Assembly (NCBI RefSeq): GCF_921293875.1
Contig: NZ_CAKLDI010000001.1
Span: forward strand, 124,001-188,000
DNA: 64,000 nucleotides
Source of the DNA: Vibrio stylophorae
Lineage (GTDB): Bacteria > Pseudomonadota > Gammaproteobacteria > Enterobacterales > Vibrionaceae
Direction: 5' to 3'
The notes below the pieces were generated by a model. The model was not told where the DNA came from. It was given only the letters and a program-made list of their open reading frames with translations, and ran no database searches. Position 1 is the stretch's first letter; each line of letters begins with the position of its first letter. Position numbers and translations under genes: made by a program. Shown here one piece after another: positions 36,426-46,899 of the stretch.

Positions 36426-38465
36426 GTGAAAAAGTGGAAAAGCTTGAGTTCCTGGATGTTGGCGAGCGCCTTGGTTTGCGCATCACCCGCCTACGCCAGT
36501 GAAGAGTACAGCGCCAGTTTTAAGGATACGGATATTCATGAATTCATTAATATCGTGGGCCGTAATCTGAAAAAAACCATCATTGTTGATCCCAGCGTCC
36601 GTGGACAAATTGATGTCCGCAGTTATGACTTGCTCAATGAAGAGCAGTATTACCGCTTCTTTTTGAACGTGCTTGAGGTTCATGGTTTTGCCGCCGTTGA
36701 GATGGATAACGGGGTGATCAAAATCGTCAAAGATAAAGACGCCAAAACCTCAGCGGTTCCTGTGGTCGATAGCCTCAAAGGCCAACCCAATGATGCCATT
36801 GTGACCCGTGTGATTGCGGTGCGTAATGTGTCGGTGCGCGAACTCTCTCCTTTGCTGCGCCAACTCAACGACAACGCTGGTGCTGGTAACGTGGTGCACT
36901 ACGATCCTGCTAACGTCATTATGATCACTGGTCGCGCCGCTGTGGTGGCGCGTTTAGCCGATATTATTGAGCGCGTCGATCGCGCCGGTGACAAAGAGAT
37001 CACTGTGGTTGAGCTGCGTAATGCCTCCGCCTCTGAGATGGTGCGGATTGTCGATGCGCTGAATAAATCCGATCAGGCGAAGAATGTCCCTAGTTTTTTG
37101 CAGCCAAAATTGGTTGCCGATGAGCGCACCAACTCCATTTTGGTTTCAGGCGATCCTGCAGTGCGCCAGCGCTTAGTGAAGTTGATTCGCCAACTGGATA
37201 AAGAGATGGCGACCTCGGGCAATCACCGCGTGATCTATTTGAAATATGCTAAAGCGGAAGATTTGGTCGATGTGCTTAAAGGCGTTTCCGATAACATCAT
37301 CTCGGGTAAATCTGGTGGTGCCAAAGAAGCAGCGCCAATGACCAGCAAAGATTCTGTGACCATTGCCGCCCATCCAGATACCAATGCCTTGGTGATCACC
37401 GCGCCGCCCGATGTGATGCGCTCACTAGAAGATGTGATTAGTCAGCTCGATATTCGCCGCGCGCAAGTGTTGGTCGAGGCGATGATTGTCGAGATGACCG
37501 AAGGTGACGGCATTAGCCTGGGCGTGCAGTGGGGCTCGCTGGAAGACGGCGGGGTGATTCAGTTCGGCAATACGGGCTTGCCGGTGAGTGCCTATGCTGG
37601 TGCGCTGGAAGCATCCAAAGATAAGGTCACCGAAACTGTGACCACAGATCGCGATACTGGCGCGGTGACAGGCAAAGTGACCACCACCGAAGAGGGTGAT
37701 TTAACCGCGCTAGCGACAGCCATGTCTGGGCTCAATGGTGGCTTTATGGGGCTGGTGATGGGCGATTGGACCATGCTGGTCAACGCCATTCAATCCGATG
37801 CCAACTCCAATATTCTGTCATCGCCAAGTATCACTGTGATGGATAACGATGAAGCTTCATTTATTGTTGGTGAAGAGGTGCCAGTGGTGACGGGCTCTAC
37901 TTCAAGCTCCAACAATGATAATCCGTTCCAAACCGTGGAGCGTAAAGAGGTGGGCATCAAGCTTAAGGTCACCCCACAGATTAACGAAGGCGACTCAGTA
38001 CAGCTGAAAATTGAGCAGGAAGTCTCTTCCGTGCTCAATGCCAGCGGCGCCGTGGATGTGCGCTTTGCCAAACGTCAGCTCAATACCACGGTTTTGGTCA
38101 AAGATGGCCAGATGCTCGTGCTCGGTGGTTTGATTGATGAGCAAGTGGTGGAAAGTGACGACAAAGTGCCAGTGCTGGGCGATATTCCGCTGTTGGGCAC
38201 GCTGTTCTCCTCAAAGAGCAATCAAAAAACCAAACGAAATTTGATGGTGTTTATTAAGCCCACCATTATTCGCGATATCACCACTGCCGATGGCGTGACC
38301 CAGCGTAAATATAACTATATTCGCGCTGAGCAGCTGTATCGCCAGCAGGAAGGGATCTCCTTGATGCCAAATACCGAGACGCCATTGCTGCCTGAATATC
38401 ATGAAGATATGCAAGCGCTACCAGAGCTTCGGGTGTTTGCTGAGCAAGCGAGAGCGAGCCAATGA
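36426..38465 (+). CDS. gspD: Type II secretion outer-membrane secretin GspD
   Basis: GspD forms the outer-membrane channel. A signal peptide (ending PAYAS-EE) is followed by the N0 domain and N1-N3 domains (repeated [19 protein letters not shown]-type units), then the C-terminal secretin barrel with [14 protein letters not shown]. The 679 residues match Vibrio EpsD, and [20 protein letters not shown] is nearly that of V. cholerae. The start codon is GTG, six bases after GAGGAGA. The stop overlaps the gspE start by 4 bp (ATGA). Confidence 0.97.
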   Translation: MKKWKSLSSWMLASALVCASPAYASEEYSASFKDTDIHEFINIVGRNLKKTIIVDPSVRGQIDVRSYDLLNEEQYYRFFLNVLEVHGFAAVEMDNGVIKIVKDKDAKTSAVPVVDSLKGQPNDAIVTRVIAVRNVSVRELSPLLRQLNDNAGAGNVVHYDPANVIMITGRAAVVARLADIIERVDRAGDKEITVVELRNASASEMVRIVDALNKSDQAKNVPSFLQPKLVADERTNSILVSGDPAVRQRLVKLIRQLDKEMATSGNHRVIYLKYAKAEDLVDVLKGVSDNIISGKSGGAKEAAPMTSKDSVTIAAHPDTNALVITAPPDVMRSLEDVISQLDIRRAQVLVEAMIVEMTEGDGISLGVQWGSLEDGGVIQFGNTGLPVSAYAGALEASKDKVTETVTTDRDTGAVTGKVTTTEEGDLTALATAMSGLNGGFMGLVMGDWTMLVNAIQSDANSNILSSPSITVMDNDEASFIVGEEVPVVTGSTSSSNNDNPFQTVERKEVGIKLKVTPQINEGDSVQLKIEQEVSSVLNASGAVDVRFAKRQLNTTVLVKDGQMLVLGGLIDEQVVESDDKVPVLGDIPLLGTLFSSKSNQKTKRNLMVFIKPTIIRDITTADGVTQRKYNYIRAEQLYRQQEGISLMPNTETPLLPEYHEDMQALPELRVFAEQARASQ

Positions 38466-39946
38466 GTGTGGTGATCGCGCCGAAACGTTTACCCTTTGCC
38501 TATGCCAAGCGCCACCAAGTGGCCTTGGTGTGTGCAGAAGAACAGTTGTGTCTGTTGTGCGTGTTGCCCCCCCCTTTGGCGGTGCTCACAGAGGTGCGCC
38601 GCATCGCGGGTGCACCCTTTGAATTACAAATGGTCTCAGGGGATATTTTCAGTAAAACCCTGACTGAGGTTTATCAGCGTGATTCTTCTGAAGCACGTCA
38701 GTTGATGGAAGATATCGGTGCCGATAGCGAAGATTTCTTCTCACTGGCTGAAGAGTTGCCGCAAACGGAAGATTTGCTGGAATCTGAAGATGACGCGCCG
38801 ATCATCAAGTTGATTAACGCCATGCTGGGTGAGGCGATCAAAGAGGGCGCTTCAGATATTCATATCGAAACTTTTGAGCATAAGCTGGCCATTCGCTTTC
38901 GCGTCGATGGCGTGCTGCGCGAAGTGTTATCGCCCAATCGTAAACTTTCACCGCTGTTGATTTCCCGTATTAAAGTCATGGCGCGTCTTGATATCGCTGA
39001 GAAGCGCGTGCCGCAAGATGGCCGTATTTCTTTGCGAATCGGAGGTCGCGCGGTGGATGTGCGTGTTTCCACCATGCCATCGTCACATGGTGAGCGGGTG
39101 GTGCTGCGTTTGTTGGATAAAAACCAAACCCAGCTCGATCTCAGTAGCCTAGGGATGACGGAGTCGGTGCAGTATCGTTTTCGTCAACTATTGCAGCGTC
39201 CACATGGCATTTTGCTGGTGACAGGCCCGACAGGCTCGGGTAAATCCACCACCTTGTATGCTGGTCTCACTGAGATTAACAGCCCTGAGCGCAATATTCT
39301 CACCGTTGAAGATCCCATTGAATTTGATATTGATGGGATCGGCCAGACTCAGGTCAATACCAAGGTAGATATGACCTTTGCTCGCGGTTTGCGCGCGATT
39401 TTGCGTCAAGACCCTGATGTGGTGATGGTGGGTGAAATTCGTGACTTAGAAACGGCGCAAATTGCCGTGCAAGCCTCTTTGACCGGTCACACCGTTCTTT
39501 CAACCTTGCACACCAATACAGCAGTGGGTGCGGTGACCCGTATGCGTGATATGGGGATTGAACCTTTCTTGCTCTCTTCATCGCTCCTTGGCGTGCTCTC
39601 GCAGCGTTTGGTGCGCACCTTGTGTAAGTCATGCCGCACCCCCTATGAGGCGGATGAAGAGCAGCGTAAGCATTTTCGCGTTAACGATGATGAGCCGCTG
39701 ATTTTGTATCACGCCAAGGGCTGTGAGCACTGCAATCAAAAGGGTTATCGTGGCCGAACCGGCATTCATGAATTGCTGGTGATCGATGAGCAGGTGCAAC
39801 AGCTGATTCATGCTGAAGCAGGCGAGATTGCCATCGAAAAAGCGATTCGTAGCCATACCCCAAGTATTCAAGCTGATGGTTTATCTAAGGTGCGCAATGG
39901 CACCACCACCCTTGAAGAAGTACTACGTGTGACGCGGGAGGGATAA
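38462..39946 (+). CDS. gspE: Type II secretion ATPase GspE
   Basis: GspE is the cytoplasmic hexameric ATPase that powers pseudopilus assembly. Walker [11 protein letters not shown] is at about residues 256-265, followed by the Asp box, Walker B ([11 protein letters not shown]) and the His box ([13 protein letters not shown]). The zinc-binding tetracysteine is C-x2-C-x29-C-x2-C (CKSC at about 389, CEHC at about 422). The N-terminal part that docks on GspL is present. It is 494 residues and overlaps both neighbours. Confidence 0.98.
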   Translation: MSVVIAPKRLPFAYAKRHQVALVCAEEQLCLLCVLPPPLAVLTEVRRIAGAPFELQMVSGDIFSKTLTEVYQRDSSEARQLMEDIGADSEDFFSLAEELPQTEDLLESEDDAPIIKLINAMLGEAIKEGASDIHIETFEHKLAIRFRVDGVLREVLSPNRKLSPLLISRIKVMARLDIAEKRVPQDGRISLRIGGRAVDVRVSTMPSSHGERVVLRLLDKNQTQLDLSSLGMTESVQYRFRQLLQRPHGILLVTGPTGSGKSTTLYAGLTEINSPERNILTVEDPIEFDIDGIGQTQVNTKVDMTFARGLRAILRQDPDVVMVGEIRDLETAQIAVQASLTGHTVLSTLHTNTAVGAVTRMRDMGIEPFLLSSSLLGVLSQRLVRTLCKSCRTPYEADEEQRKHFRVNDDEPLILYHAKGCEHCNQKGYRGRTGIHELLVIDEQVQQLIHAEAGEIAIEKAIRSHTPSIQADGLSKVRNGTTTLEEVLRVTREG

Positions 39947-41163
39947 TGGCCGCCTTTGAATATAAAGCGCTGGATCGCCGAGGCCGTCAGTGCAAAGGCA
40001 CACTTGAAGCGGATACGGCGCGTGGTGTGCGTCAGCAACTGCGTGAACAGGGGATGATTCCGCTGGATGTGGTGCCCACAAGGCAAAAAGAGCAGCAAAC
40101 CGCCGCGCGCAGTTTTTTTAAAACTTCAATCAAAACCGCAGATCTAGCGTTAATCACCCGCCAGTTGGCAACCTTGGTGCAAGCCGGTATGCCGCTGGAA
40201 GAGTGTTTACGTGCTGTCGCTGAGCAAGCGGAAAATCCACGCATTAAAAATATGATGCTGGGAGTGCGCTCTCGCGTGGTCGAGGGCTACACCTTGGCTG
40301 ATGGCATGGCCGAATATGAGCATGTCTTTGATGAGCTATTTCGTGCCATGGTGGCTGCCGGTGAAAAATCGGGTCACCTTGATACGGTGCTTAATCGCCT
40401 TGCCGATTACACCGAAAACCGTCAGCGCATTCGCAGCAAAATGCAGCAAGCGATGATCTATCCGTCAATTTTAACGCTGGTGGCTATCTCTGTGGTGGCT
40501 TACCTATTGGCGGCTGTGGTGCCAGATATCGTCAATCAATTTGTGCAGATGGATCAGCCACTGCCTCAGGTAACCCATATCCTGCTGGCAATGAGTGATT
40601 TTGTGGTGCATTACGGCTTATACCTGTTGATCGCGATTATTGCCGCGATTACGCTCTTTCGTCTGCGTTTACGCGATGCCAAAGCGCGTCTGTCGTGGCA
40701 TAAAAAATTGCTGCATTTTCCGGTGATTGGCAAGGTCAACCGTGGTCTGAATACCGCGCGTTTTGCGCGAACCCTATCGATTTGTTCATCTAGCGCGATT
40801 CCTCTGCTTGAGGGCATGAAAATCTCGGCGCAGGTGATGACCAATCAGCATGTGAAAGCGCAAGTGCTTGAGGCGGCCGATCGCGTGCGCGAAGGCACCA
40901 GCTTGCGTAGCGCATTGCAGCAAACCAAGCTGTTTCCACCGATGATGCTGCATATGATCGCCAGTGGCGAGCGCAGTGGTGAGTTAGAGCAGATGCTTGG
41001 CCGTGCGGCGGATAACCAAGACCGTGAATTTGAAAGTTTAGTGACCATGGCATTGGCAGTGTTTGAACCGCTGTTGATTGTCTCTATGGCGGGGGTGGTG
41101 ATGTTTATCGTCATGGCCACCCTACTTCCGATTATCGAAATGAATACCCTCGTTGCGAAATAG
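39946..41163 (+). CDS. gspF: Type II secretion platform protein GspF
   Basis: GspF is the polytopic inner-membrane core of the assembly platform. The 405-residue protein opens [19 protein letters not shown], has two homologous cytoplasmic helical domains (LITRQLATLVQAGMPLEECL; RFARTLSICSSSAIPLLEGM) and three membrane helices. Its ATG shares one base with the gspE stop (TAATG). Confidence 0.97.
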   Translation: MAAFEYKALDRRGRQCKGTLEADTARGVRQQLREQGMIPLDVVPTRQKEQQTAARSFFKTSIKTADLALITRQLATLVQAGMPLEECLRAVAEQAENPRIKNMMLGVRSRVVEGYTLADGMAEYEHVFDELFRAMVAAGEKSGHLDTVLNRLADYTENRQRIRSKMQQAMIYPSILTLVAISVVAYLLAAVVPDIVNQFVQMDQPLPQVTHILLAMSDFVVHYGLYLLIAIIAAITLFRLRLRDAKARLSWHKKLLHFPVIGKVNRGLNTARFARTLSICSSSAIPLLEGMKISAQVMTNQHVKAQVLEAADRVREGTSLRSALQQTKLFPPMMLHMIASGERSGELEQMLGRAADNQDREFESLVTMALAVFEPLLIVSMAGVVMFIVMATLLPIIEMNTLVAK

Positions 41164-41191
41164 CGAGTGGTTTAATAACAGGAGAAATTCG

Positions 41192-41626
41192 ATGAAACAG
41201 CAACGTGGTTTTAGCTTGCTTGAAATTATGGTGGTGATCGTGATTTTAGGTGTGCTGGGCGCCGTGGTGGTTCCAAACTTGATGGGCAATAAAGATATTG
41301 CTGACCAGCAAAAAGCAAAAACGGATATCAGCACGCTCGAAACTCAGCTGAAAATGTACAAGTTGCAAAATGGCCGTTATCCAACCACAGACCAAGGTTT
41401 GGAAGCCTTGGTGACCAAGCCTGATAGCGATCCTGTGCCACGTAACTACCCAGATGGTGGTTACCTTGAGCGTTTGCCAAAAGACTCTTGGGGCAATGAC
41501 TACCAATATATGTCACCGGGTGATAACGGTGATTACGATGTCTTTACTCTGGGTGCTGACGGTCAAGAAGGTGGCGAAGGCATCAATGCAGATATTGGCA
41601 ACTGGAATTTGGGAGACTTCCAGTAA
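41192..41626 (+). CDS. gspG: Major pseudopilin GspG
   Basis: GspG polymerises into the pseudopilus that pushes exoproteins through the secretin. The prepilin motif is KQQRG-FSLLEIMVV, cut before F and with the conserved E5. The C-terminal calcium-binding region includes SPGDNGDYDVFTLGADGQEG. Start ATG 41192 follows AGGAG and gives 144 residues with a 6-residue leader; the upstream in-frame ATG lies inside gspF and is unlikely. Confidence 0.97.
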   Translation: MKQQRGFSLLEIMVVIVILGVLGAVVVPNLMGNKDIADQQKAKTDISTLETQLKMYKLQNGRYPTTDQGLEALVTKPDSDPVPRNYPDGGYLERLPKDSWGNDYQYMSPGDNGDYDVFTLGADGQEGGEGINADIGNWNLGDFQ

Positions 41627-42210
41627 TGTCATTGCGTCGCGCTCGTGGTTTTACCCTGCTTGAAATCCTACTTGTGATGGTGATTTTGGGGATGAGCGCG
41701 ATGTTTGTCACTATTGCGGTGCCCAACCAAAACGCCAAAGCAGAGCAAACTGAAGCGCTTCGTCTTGGCATGTTGGTTGAGATCCTGAGCGATGATGCGA
41801 TTCGTCGCGGTGAAGACTACGGCATCTATTTTGATCAAAGCGCACAACCTATGAGCTATCGCTTTCTCATCCTTACGGCTGATGGTTGGCAGCCCTTAGA
41901 GCATCGCCTTGCTGAGAAGGTGACCATGGAAAAGGGGATGGCGATGTCGGTGACTGTGGATGGTTTTGCTTGGCAGCAAAAAGACAGCTTATTTGAAGGT
42001 GATGATAGTCTGTTTGAGCCCAGCCGTTTTGAGCAAGATGAGGATAAAATTGAGCCACCGCAGGTGCTGATTTTATCCAGCGGTGAGGTCACGCCTTTTG
42101 AAGCCGATTGGCTTGAACAGGGCAAAGAGGAATCTCAGCGTTGGTTTTTACGGGTGAACGAGTTGGGGAAAGGTGACTGCTGGCAAGGGGCTGAGCATGC
42201 GCCGCAGTGA
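41626..42210 (+). CDS. gspH: Minor pseudopilin GspH
   Basis: A minor component near the pseudopilus tip. The prepilin motif RRARG-FTLLEILLVMV follows a 7-residue leader, with the conserved Glu at mature position 5. The rest is a beta-rich globular domain typical of GspH/FimT proteins. At 194 residues it is ordinary in length. The ATG overlaps the gspG stop (TAATG). Confidence 0.93.
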   Translation: MSLRRARGFTLLEILLVMVILGMSAMFVTIAVPNQNAKAEQTEALRLGMLVEILSDDAIRRGEDYGIYFDQSAQPMSYRFLILTADGWQPLEHRLAEKVTMEKGMAMSVTVDGFAWQQKDSLFEGDDSLFEPSRFEQDEDKIEPPQVLILSSGEVTPFEADWLEQGKEESQRWFLRVNELGKGDCWQGAEHAPQ

Positions 42211-42628
42211 TTTATCCTATGTCTCAGCTGATTTACCAAGGCATGCAAAGCATCTCAATTGCCATTCCTTTGCTGTGAATCGCGGCTTTACTTTGCTTGA
42301 GGTGATGGTGGCATTGGCGATTTTTGCGCTCAGCAGTATGGCACTTTTGCAAAGTATGAGTCAGCACAGCAGCACCTTAATCCATCTGCAGCAAAATCTA
42401 TTTGCCAACTGGGTCGCGGAAAATCAGCAGGTAAAAGTGGCCCTAGAGGGCGTGCCATCCTCAACCAAACAAGGTAAATCCGAGATGGCCGGACAAACCT
42501 TTTATTGGAAAATTCAACCGCAAAAGACCAGCGAGGGTAGCCTTGTGGCGGTGGACGTTGCCGTCTCCACAGAGGCTAATTTTGCCAGTCAACTGCTACA
42601 AATTCGTAGCTATCGAGCCAAGCCATGA
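42197..42628 (+). CDS. gspI: Minor pseudopilin GspI
   Basis: GspI, with GspJ and GspK, forms the pseudopilus tip complex. The prepilin motif NRG-FTLLEVMVALAIFALSS is intact. From ATG 42197, which overlaps gspH by 14 bp and has AGGGG upstream, the leader before the cut would be 30 residues, much longer than the usual 5-10. An in-frame GTG at 42275 would give VNRG-FTLLEV, the expected short leader, but has no Shine-Dalgarno. I keep the upstream start with low certainty. Confidence 0.85.
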   Translation: MRRSDLSYVSADLPRHAKHLNCHSFAVNRGFTLLEVMVALAIFALSSMALLQSMSQHSSTLIHLQQNLFANWVAENQQVKVALEGVPSSTKQGKSEMAGQTFYWKIQPQKTSEGSLVAVDVAVSTEANFASQLLQIRSYRAKP

Positions 42629-43266
42629 TAGCGTCGCACATTCGTTCACGGGGCTTCACTTTGCTTGAAGTGCTGGTGGTCTTGGTGATTTTTGTCGCCT
42701 TGAGCTTGAGCGCTAACCGCATTTTAGTAGGCGCGCAGCAAACCGAAATTATGACTGAGCAGGCGGGCGAGCGTTTAAAACAGATGCAGCGCGCTATGTT
42801 ATTAATTGAAAACGATATACGGCAGATGGCACTGCGACCGCATCGCCTCGGAACGGGTGATGGTGCTCGGGTGCTCTATCACGGTAATCGCTGGCTTGAG
42901 TCGGATGATCAAGGGTTGAGCTTTGTTCGTGGCGGCGTGCTCAATCCGGCGTGGGCGTTTTCTCGCGGTGAAGTCGCGCGTGTGGGCTATCGCTTACAAG
43001 ATGAAAAATTAGAACGTATGCGTTGGCACTATGCCGATGTTGACACTAGCAATGAGCCTAGCATGCAAGTGCTACTTGAAGGGGTCGAAAAGCTGCAGTT
43101 TCAGTTTTATGACAAGGGCCAGTGGCGCAACGACTGGCAAGATGCACAAGCATTACCGCAAGCACTGCGAATCAAATTAGTGCTGCAAGATTACGGCAAA
43201 ATTGAGCGGGACTTTCTCCTCACCGGTGCCAGCCTGATGACCGATGAGGCGCCAAGCGATGTTTAA
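42625..43266 (+). CDS. gspJ: Minor pseudopilin GspJ
   Basis: This tip-complex pseudopilin has 213 residues. The prepilin motif IRSRG-FTLLEVLVVLVIF follows a short basic leader. The globular part contains MALRPHRLGTGD and MRWHYADVDT, typical of GspJ. The ATG overlaps the gspI stop by 4 bp. Confidence 0.94.
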   Translation: MIASHIRSRGFTLLEVLVVLVIFVALSLSANRILVGAQQTEIMTEQAGERLKQMQRAMLLIENDIRQMALRPHRLGTGDGARVLYHGNRWLESDDQGLSFVRGGVLNPAWAFSRGEVARVGYRLQDEKLERMRWHYADVDTSNEPSMQVLLEGVEKLQFQFYDKGQWRNDWQDAQALPQALRIKLVLQDYGKIERDFLLTGASLMTDEAPSDV

Positions 43267-44308
43267 TCCTGTGCAAGCGCCGAAGCACCATTTGAAATCG
43301 CTGACGGGCAAACAAGGTGGCGTTGCCTTGGTGATGGTGCTGCTCATTCTGGCCATTATGACCACCTTGGCAGCGACTATGTCTAAGCGGTTGTGGCAGC
43401 ATTTTTATCGCGCAGAGGCGCTCAATACTCAGCAGCAAGCCTATTGGTACGGCCTTGGTGTGGAGCAGTTGGCGATTGCGATTTTGAAAAAAGATATCGC
43501 CGATAACGAGGTGGTGAATTTGTCGCAAAATTGGGCGCGCGGCGAACAAACCTTTCCCATTGATGAGGCCACCACCGTCGGGAAAATTACAGATATGCAG
43601 CGCTGCTTAAACGTCAACGCGCTTGCTGTGGCCAATGAAGGGGATGGCGTGAACCGTCCCTATTTGGTTGAGGTGCTGCAACGCACGCTAGAGCAAGCAC
43701 AAATAGAGCCCTACCAAGCGGAAACCGTGGCAGATAGCGTTTGGGAATATCTAGATTTAGATGATGCGGTGCAAAGTGCTTTTGGTGCGGAAGACAGTTA
43801 TTACGCTGGGCAAAACCCCGGTTATCTCACGGCCAATGGGGTGATTGCAGATATTAGCGAGCTGCGCGCAATTCAAGGCGTCACACCAAAGATGATGGGG
43901 CAGATCACGCCGTTATTGTGCGCCCTGCCAGATACCCGTTGGCTGCTTAATATCAATACCATTACTGCCGACCAAGCGCCGATCTTAGCCGCGTTACTTT
44001 ATCCCAGTATCAGCCTGTCGCAGGTGCAGCAGCTGATTGAGCAGCGCCCCTACGATGGTTGGAGCGATTTAGACAGTTTTTGGCTTGAGCCCGCCTTATC
44101 AGGGCTCGATGATGCGACCAAAGATCGCGCAGTAAACTATCTCACGACCACCAGTCACTATTTTGAGTTAGATGCTGAAATTCAATTGGAACCAGCAAGA
44201 GTGCGAGAGCGCGCTTTGCTAAAACGCAATGCCGACGACCAATTTGAAGTGGTGCGGCGTCGTTATGGAGGAGTGCGTGAGCGAGCACCTGACGATTCGA
44301 CTAAATGA
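43259..44308 (+). CDS. gspK: Pseudopilus tip protein GspK
   Basis: GspK caps the pseudopilus and is the largest minor pseudopilin, here 349 residues. Its prepilin region GKQGG-VALVMVLLILAIM lacks the Glu at position 5, as is normal for GspK. The alpha domain contains RCLNVNALAVANEGD and LNINTITADQAP. I choose ATG 43259, preceded by GAGG and overlapping gspJ by 8 bp, over the ATG five codons upstream (43244). Confidence 0.93.
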   Translation: MFNPVQAPKHHLKSLTGKQGGVALVMVLLILAIMTTLAATMSKRLWQHFYRAEALNTQQQAYWYGLGVEQLAIAILKKDIADNEVVNLSQNWARGEQTFPIDEATTVGKITDMQRCLNVNALAVANEGDGVNRPYLVEVLQRTLEQAQIEPYQAETVADSVWEYLDLDDAVQSAFGAEDSYYAGQNPGYLTANGVIADISELRAIQGVTPKMMGQITPLLCALPDTRWLLNINTITADQAPILAALLYPSISLSQVQQLIEQRPYDGWSDLDSFWLEPALSGLDDATKDRAVNYLTTTSHYFELDAEIQLEPARVRERALLKRNADDQFEVVRRRYGGVRERAPDDSTK

Positions 44309-45632
44309 TGACCCGACATCGCCCGTGCCTTGGGCGGTATGGTCCACAGAAAGCCAGCAAGTGATGGCCTCTGGTGAGCTGAGTGATCATACCCAGCTGG
44401 CCGATCTACAAGAATATGCACAGCAGCGTCCGGTTTATGTGTTGATTGCCGGTCATACCGTCACCACGGTGCAAGTGGAGCTGCCGCCGGGATCGCGCTC
44501 ACAGGTGCAAACTGTGGTGCCTTACTTGCTCGAAGAGCAATTGGCGGAAGATATTGATCAGCTGCATTTTGCTGTGCTGGCAAGACAAGGCAATCAAGCT
44601 TGGGTGGCTGTAGTGCGTCATGAATTGATGCAGCAATGGCTCGCTGATTTGGCTGCTGCCAATCTGCCCGTCAAAATGATGCTACCTGATTATCTGGCGC
44701 TACCTTGGCATGCTGAGCAAGGCGTGAGTGCGGTGGAGTATCAAGGCGAAGTACTACTGCGTTGGCATGCCCATGTCGGGGTGACCGTGGAGGCTGATTT
44801 GCTGCCCATGGCCCTGATGGGATTACAGGCGCTGAGCACTGCGCCTGCAAAGGATAAATCTGAAGCCCAGTCTCAGGATTTAGCGGCAGATCTAGCCGCC
44901 GATATCACTGACCCGATAGCTGCGAATGAAGATGAGGCAGCGGCCGTGTCACCATCTGAGCCTGTGGCTGAAGTGCCTGCCGTGGATCAAACCACGCTGG
45001 CCTGTTATTCCAATTTAACGGCGCCATTGCCATCGCCTTGGCATGCCACCATGTTGCCACAAGAGATGGTGCTTGGCCTGCTTGCCGAAGGCATGCTTAA
45101 TCAGAGACACACCCTATTACAGGGACCTTATCGTCGTCAGGCACCTTGGCGTCGGCATTGGTTGTTGTGGCGCAAGGTGGCTATTGCGGCGGCTGTAGTC
45201 TTGGTGTTGCAGTTGATTTCAACGTTTTATGCCGTGGTGAGCCAAGAGCGTTTGGCTGAGCAGCTTATCGCACAAAATAACGCGGTGTTTCGTCAGGTAT
45301 TTCCAAACAAAAAACGTATTCCAACTCGTAGCTATTTGCGTAATCAGCTCAAACAAGAGCATGCACGCTTAGTTGGCGGCGGTACCAATGTTGGAGTGTT
45401 GCCTTGGCTGGCGCAAATTAGTGAAAAAATGGGCGTCAGCAGTGGCATCAATGTGCAAACCCTCAAGTATGATGGCAAGCGCAATGAGCTGCGTATTCAG
45501 GCTACCAGCCCAGATTTTGCCCGCTTTGAAACCTTGAAAAAGGCGTTGGCGGATAAATATGACGTCGATGTGGGTCAGCTCAATCAAGAGAGCGGTGTGG
45601 TCAGCGGCGTATTGGTATTAAGGAGACGCTAG
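44277..45632 (+). CDS. gspL: Type II secretion protein GspL
   Basis: GspL recruits the GspE ATPase to the membrane. The cytoplasmic actin-like domain is N-terminal, a membrane helix is at about 300-322 (VAIAAAVVLVLQLIST), and a periplasmic ferredoxin-like domain follows. I start at GTG 44277 (VSEHLTIRLND), which follows GGAGGAG and matches the MSEFLTVRL start of Vibrio EpsL; the ATG at 44265 lies on the Shine-Dalgarno itself. The cytoplasmic part has an acidic Ala/Asp/Glu-rich linker of about 50 residues (about 205-255) that I do not recall in V. cholerae EpsL. It overlaps gspK by 32 bp. Confidence 0.92.
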   Translation: MSEHLTIRLNDDPTSPVPWAVWSTESQQVMASGELSDHTQLADLQEYAQQRPVYVLIAGHTVTTVQVELPPGSRSQVQTVVPYLLEEQLAEDIDQLHFAVLARQGNQAWVAVVRHELMQQWLADLAAANLPVKMMLPDYLALPWHAEQGVSAVEYQGEVLLRWHAHVGVTVEADLLPMALMGLQALSTAPAKDKSEAQSQDLAADLAADITDPIAANEDEAAAVSPSEPVAEVPAVDQTTLACYSNLTAPLPSPWHATMLPQEMVLGLLAEGMLNQRHTLLQGPYRRQAPWRRHWLLWRKVAIAAAVVLVLQLISTFYAVVSQERLAEQLIAQNNAVFRQVFPNKKRIPTRSYLRNQLKQEHARLVGGGTNVGVLPWLAQISEKMGVSSGINVQTLKYDGKRNELRIQATSPDFARFETLKKALADKYDVDVGQLNQESGVVSGVLVLRRR

Positions 45633-45634
45633 AG

Positions 45635-46123
45635 ATGGCAGCAATCAAAGCATGGTGGCTCGGACTTGAAGTTCGCGAGCGCATTTTGGTGGCAACCTGT
45701 GGTGGGGTGATCCTTTTTGCTGTGCTCTATTTTCAGCTTTGGCAGCCCTTACAGCAGCGACAAGCACAAGCGCAGATGCGGGTGAAGAGCGAGCAAGCTT
45801 TATTGCAGTGGTCGCAAACCAAGGCCGCTGAAATTCAGTCGCTGCGCAAGCAAGGCGCAGGTGGCAATAGTGTGGCGGTACAAGGCGGCATCAATGAGCG
45901 CATTACGCAAACTGCATCGCAATTTAAAATTCAGATCACGCAGATTAAACCACAGCAAGATCTGGTACAGGTGGTGATCAAACCGTTGCCCTTTAATAAC
46001 TTGATGGCTTGGCTTGACCATTTGGCCTTGCGCCAAGGCGTGGTGGTTCATGCGCTGGATCTTAAGCGCGGCGATCAGCCCGGTGTGGTTGAGGTCGTCC
46101 GTTTGCAATTGATGGAGGGTTAA
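45635..46123 (+). CDS. gspM: Type II secretion protein GspM
   Basis: GspM is a bitopic inner-membrane partner of GspL. The 162 residues comprise a short cytoplasmic tail, one membrane helix at about 18-36 (ILVATCGGVILFAVLYF), a coiled region and a ferredoxin-like periplasmic domain (NNLMAWLDHLALRQGVVVHALDL). It begins two bases after gspL. Confidence 0.94.
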   Translation: MAAIKAWWLGLEVRERILVATCGGVILFAVLYFQLWQPLQQRQAQAQMRVKSEQALLQWSQTKAAEIQSLRKQGAGGNSVAVQGGINERITQTASQFKIQITQIKPQQDLVQVVIKPLPFNNLMAWLDHLALRQGVVVHALDLKRGDQPGVVEVVRLQLMEG

Positions 46124-46124
46124 G

Positions 46125-46880
46125 ATGCGTCGTTGGCTTCCCTATGCCTTGGTGGCGTTGGCTTTTTTTGTCTTGAGCTTGGTTGCTCATGTACCAGCGT
46201 TATTGGCATTGCAGCAAGCGCCGCAGCTACGTGCGCAAGCGGTCTCAGGGACGCTCTGGCAAGGCCAAACAGGACAATTGACCTTACCGTTGGGCAAGCA
46301 CGCTTTTGCGATGGGGGCTCTATCGTGGCGTATGAGTCCATGGACTGCGCTCATTGGTCGACCTAATGTCGATTTTGAGTTGTCAGGCGACATTGGTGCA
46401 CTTTCGGGGCAGGGCCAGTTGGCGTGGCGCTGGGGGGATATCAGCGGTCACGATCTGATGCTCAATAGCCAGATCTCGGCTTGGCAGCGATATTGGCAAC
46501 CCTATGGCGTGACCTTGCTGGGTGATTTTACGCTGGGCGTTCAGCATATCGCGCTCAATCAATATGATTGCGCTGAACTTAAGGGGCAGCTGATTTGGAC
46601 TGATCCGCAAATCAATACTCCCATGGGACAAATGCAGCCGGGCGATCTCTTAGTTACTTTGCGTTGTGATGGACCGCGCTATCGCGCCGATCTCAATCAT
46701 CAAAGTGATAGCTTCAATGCTGAGCTTCATGCCACAGTCAGTTCGGCTGGCCAATATCAATTGGCAGGCTGGATCAAACCGCAAGCAAAAATGCCCAAAG
46801 GGATTCGCAGTATCTTGGGATGGATCGCAAAAGGTGACAGTCAAGGGCGTTATCAGTTAGCCTTAAAAGGACAATTTTAA
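46125..46880 (+). CDS. gspN: Type II secretion protein GspN
   Basis: GspN is an accessory bitopic protein found in some T2SS operons, of uncertain and often dispensable role. The 251-residue protein has one N-terminal membrane helix (about 5-25) and a beta-rich periplasmic domain with AVSGTLWQGQTGQL, the family signature. It begins one base after gspM and is the last gsp gene. No gspA, gspB or prepilin peptidase gene is adjacent. Confidence 0.93.
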   Translation: MRRWLPYALVALAFFVLSLVAHVPALLALQQAPQLRAQAVSGTLWQGQTGQLTLPLGKHAFAMGALSWRMSPWTALIGRPNVDFELSGDIGALSGQGQLAWRWGDISGHDLMLNSQISAWQRYWQPYGVTLLGDFTLGVQHIALNQYDCAELKGQLIWTDPQINTPMGQMQPGDLLVTLRCDGPRYRADLNHQSDSFNAELHATVSSAGQYQLAGWIKPQAKMPKGIRSILGWIAKGDSQGRYQLALKGQF

Positions 46881-46899
46881 CCTTTGACGAGGCTTGGCT

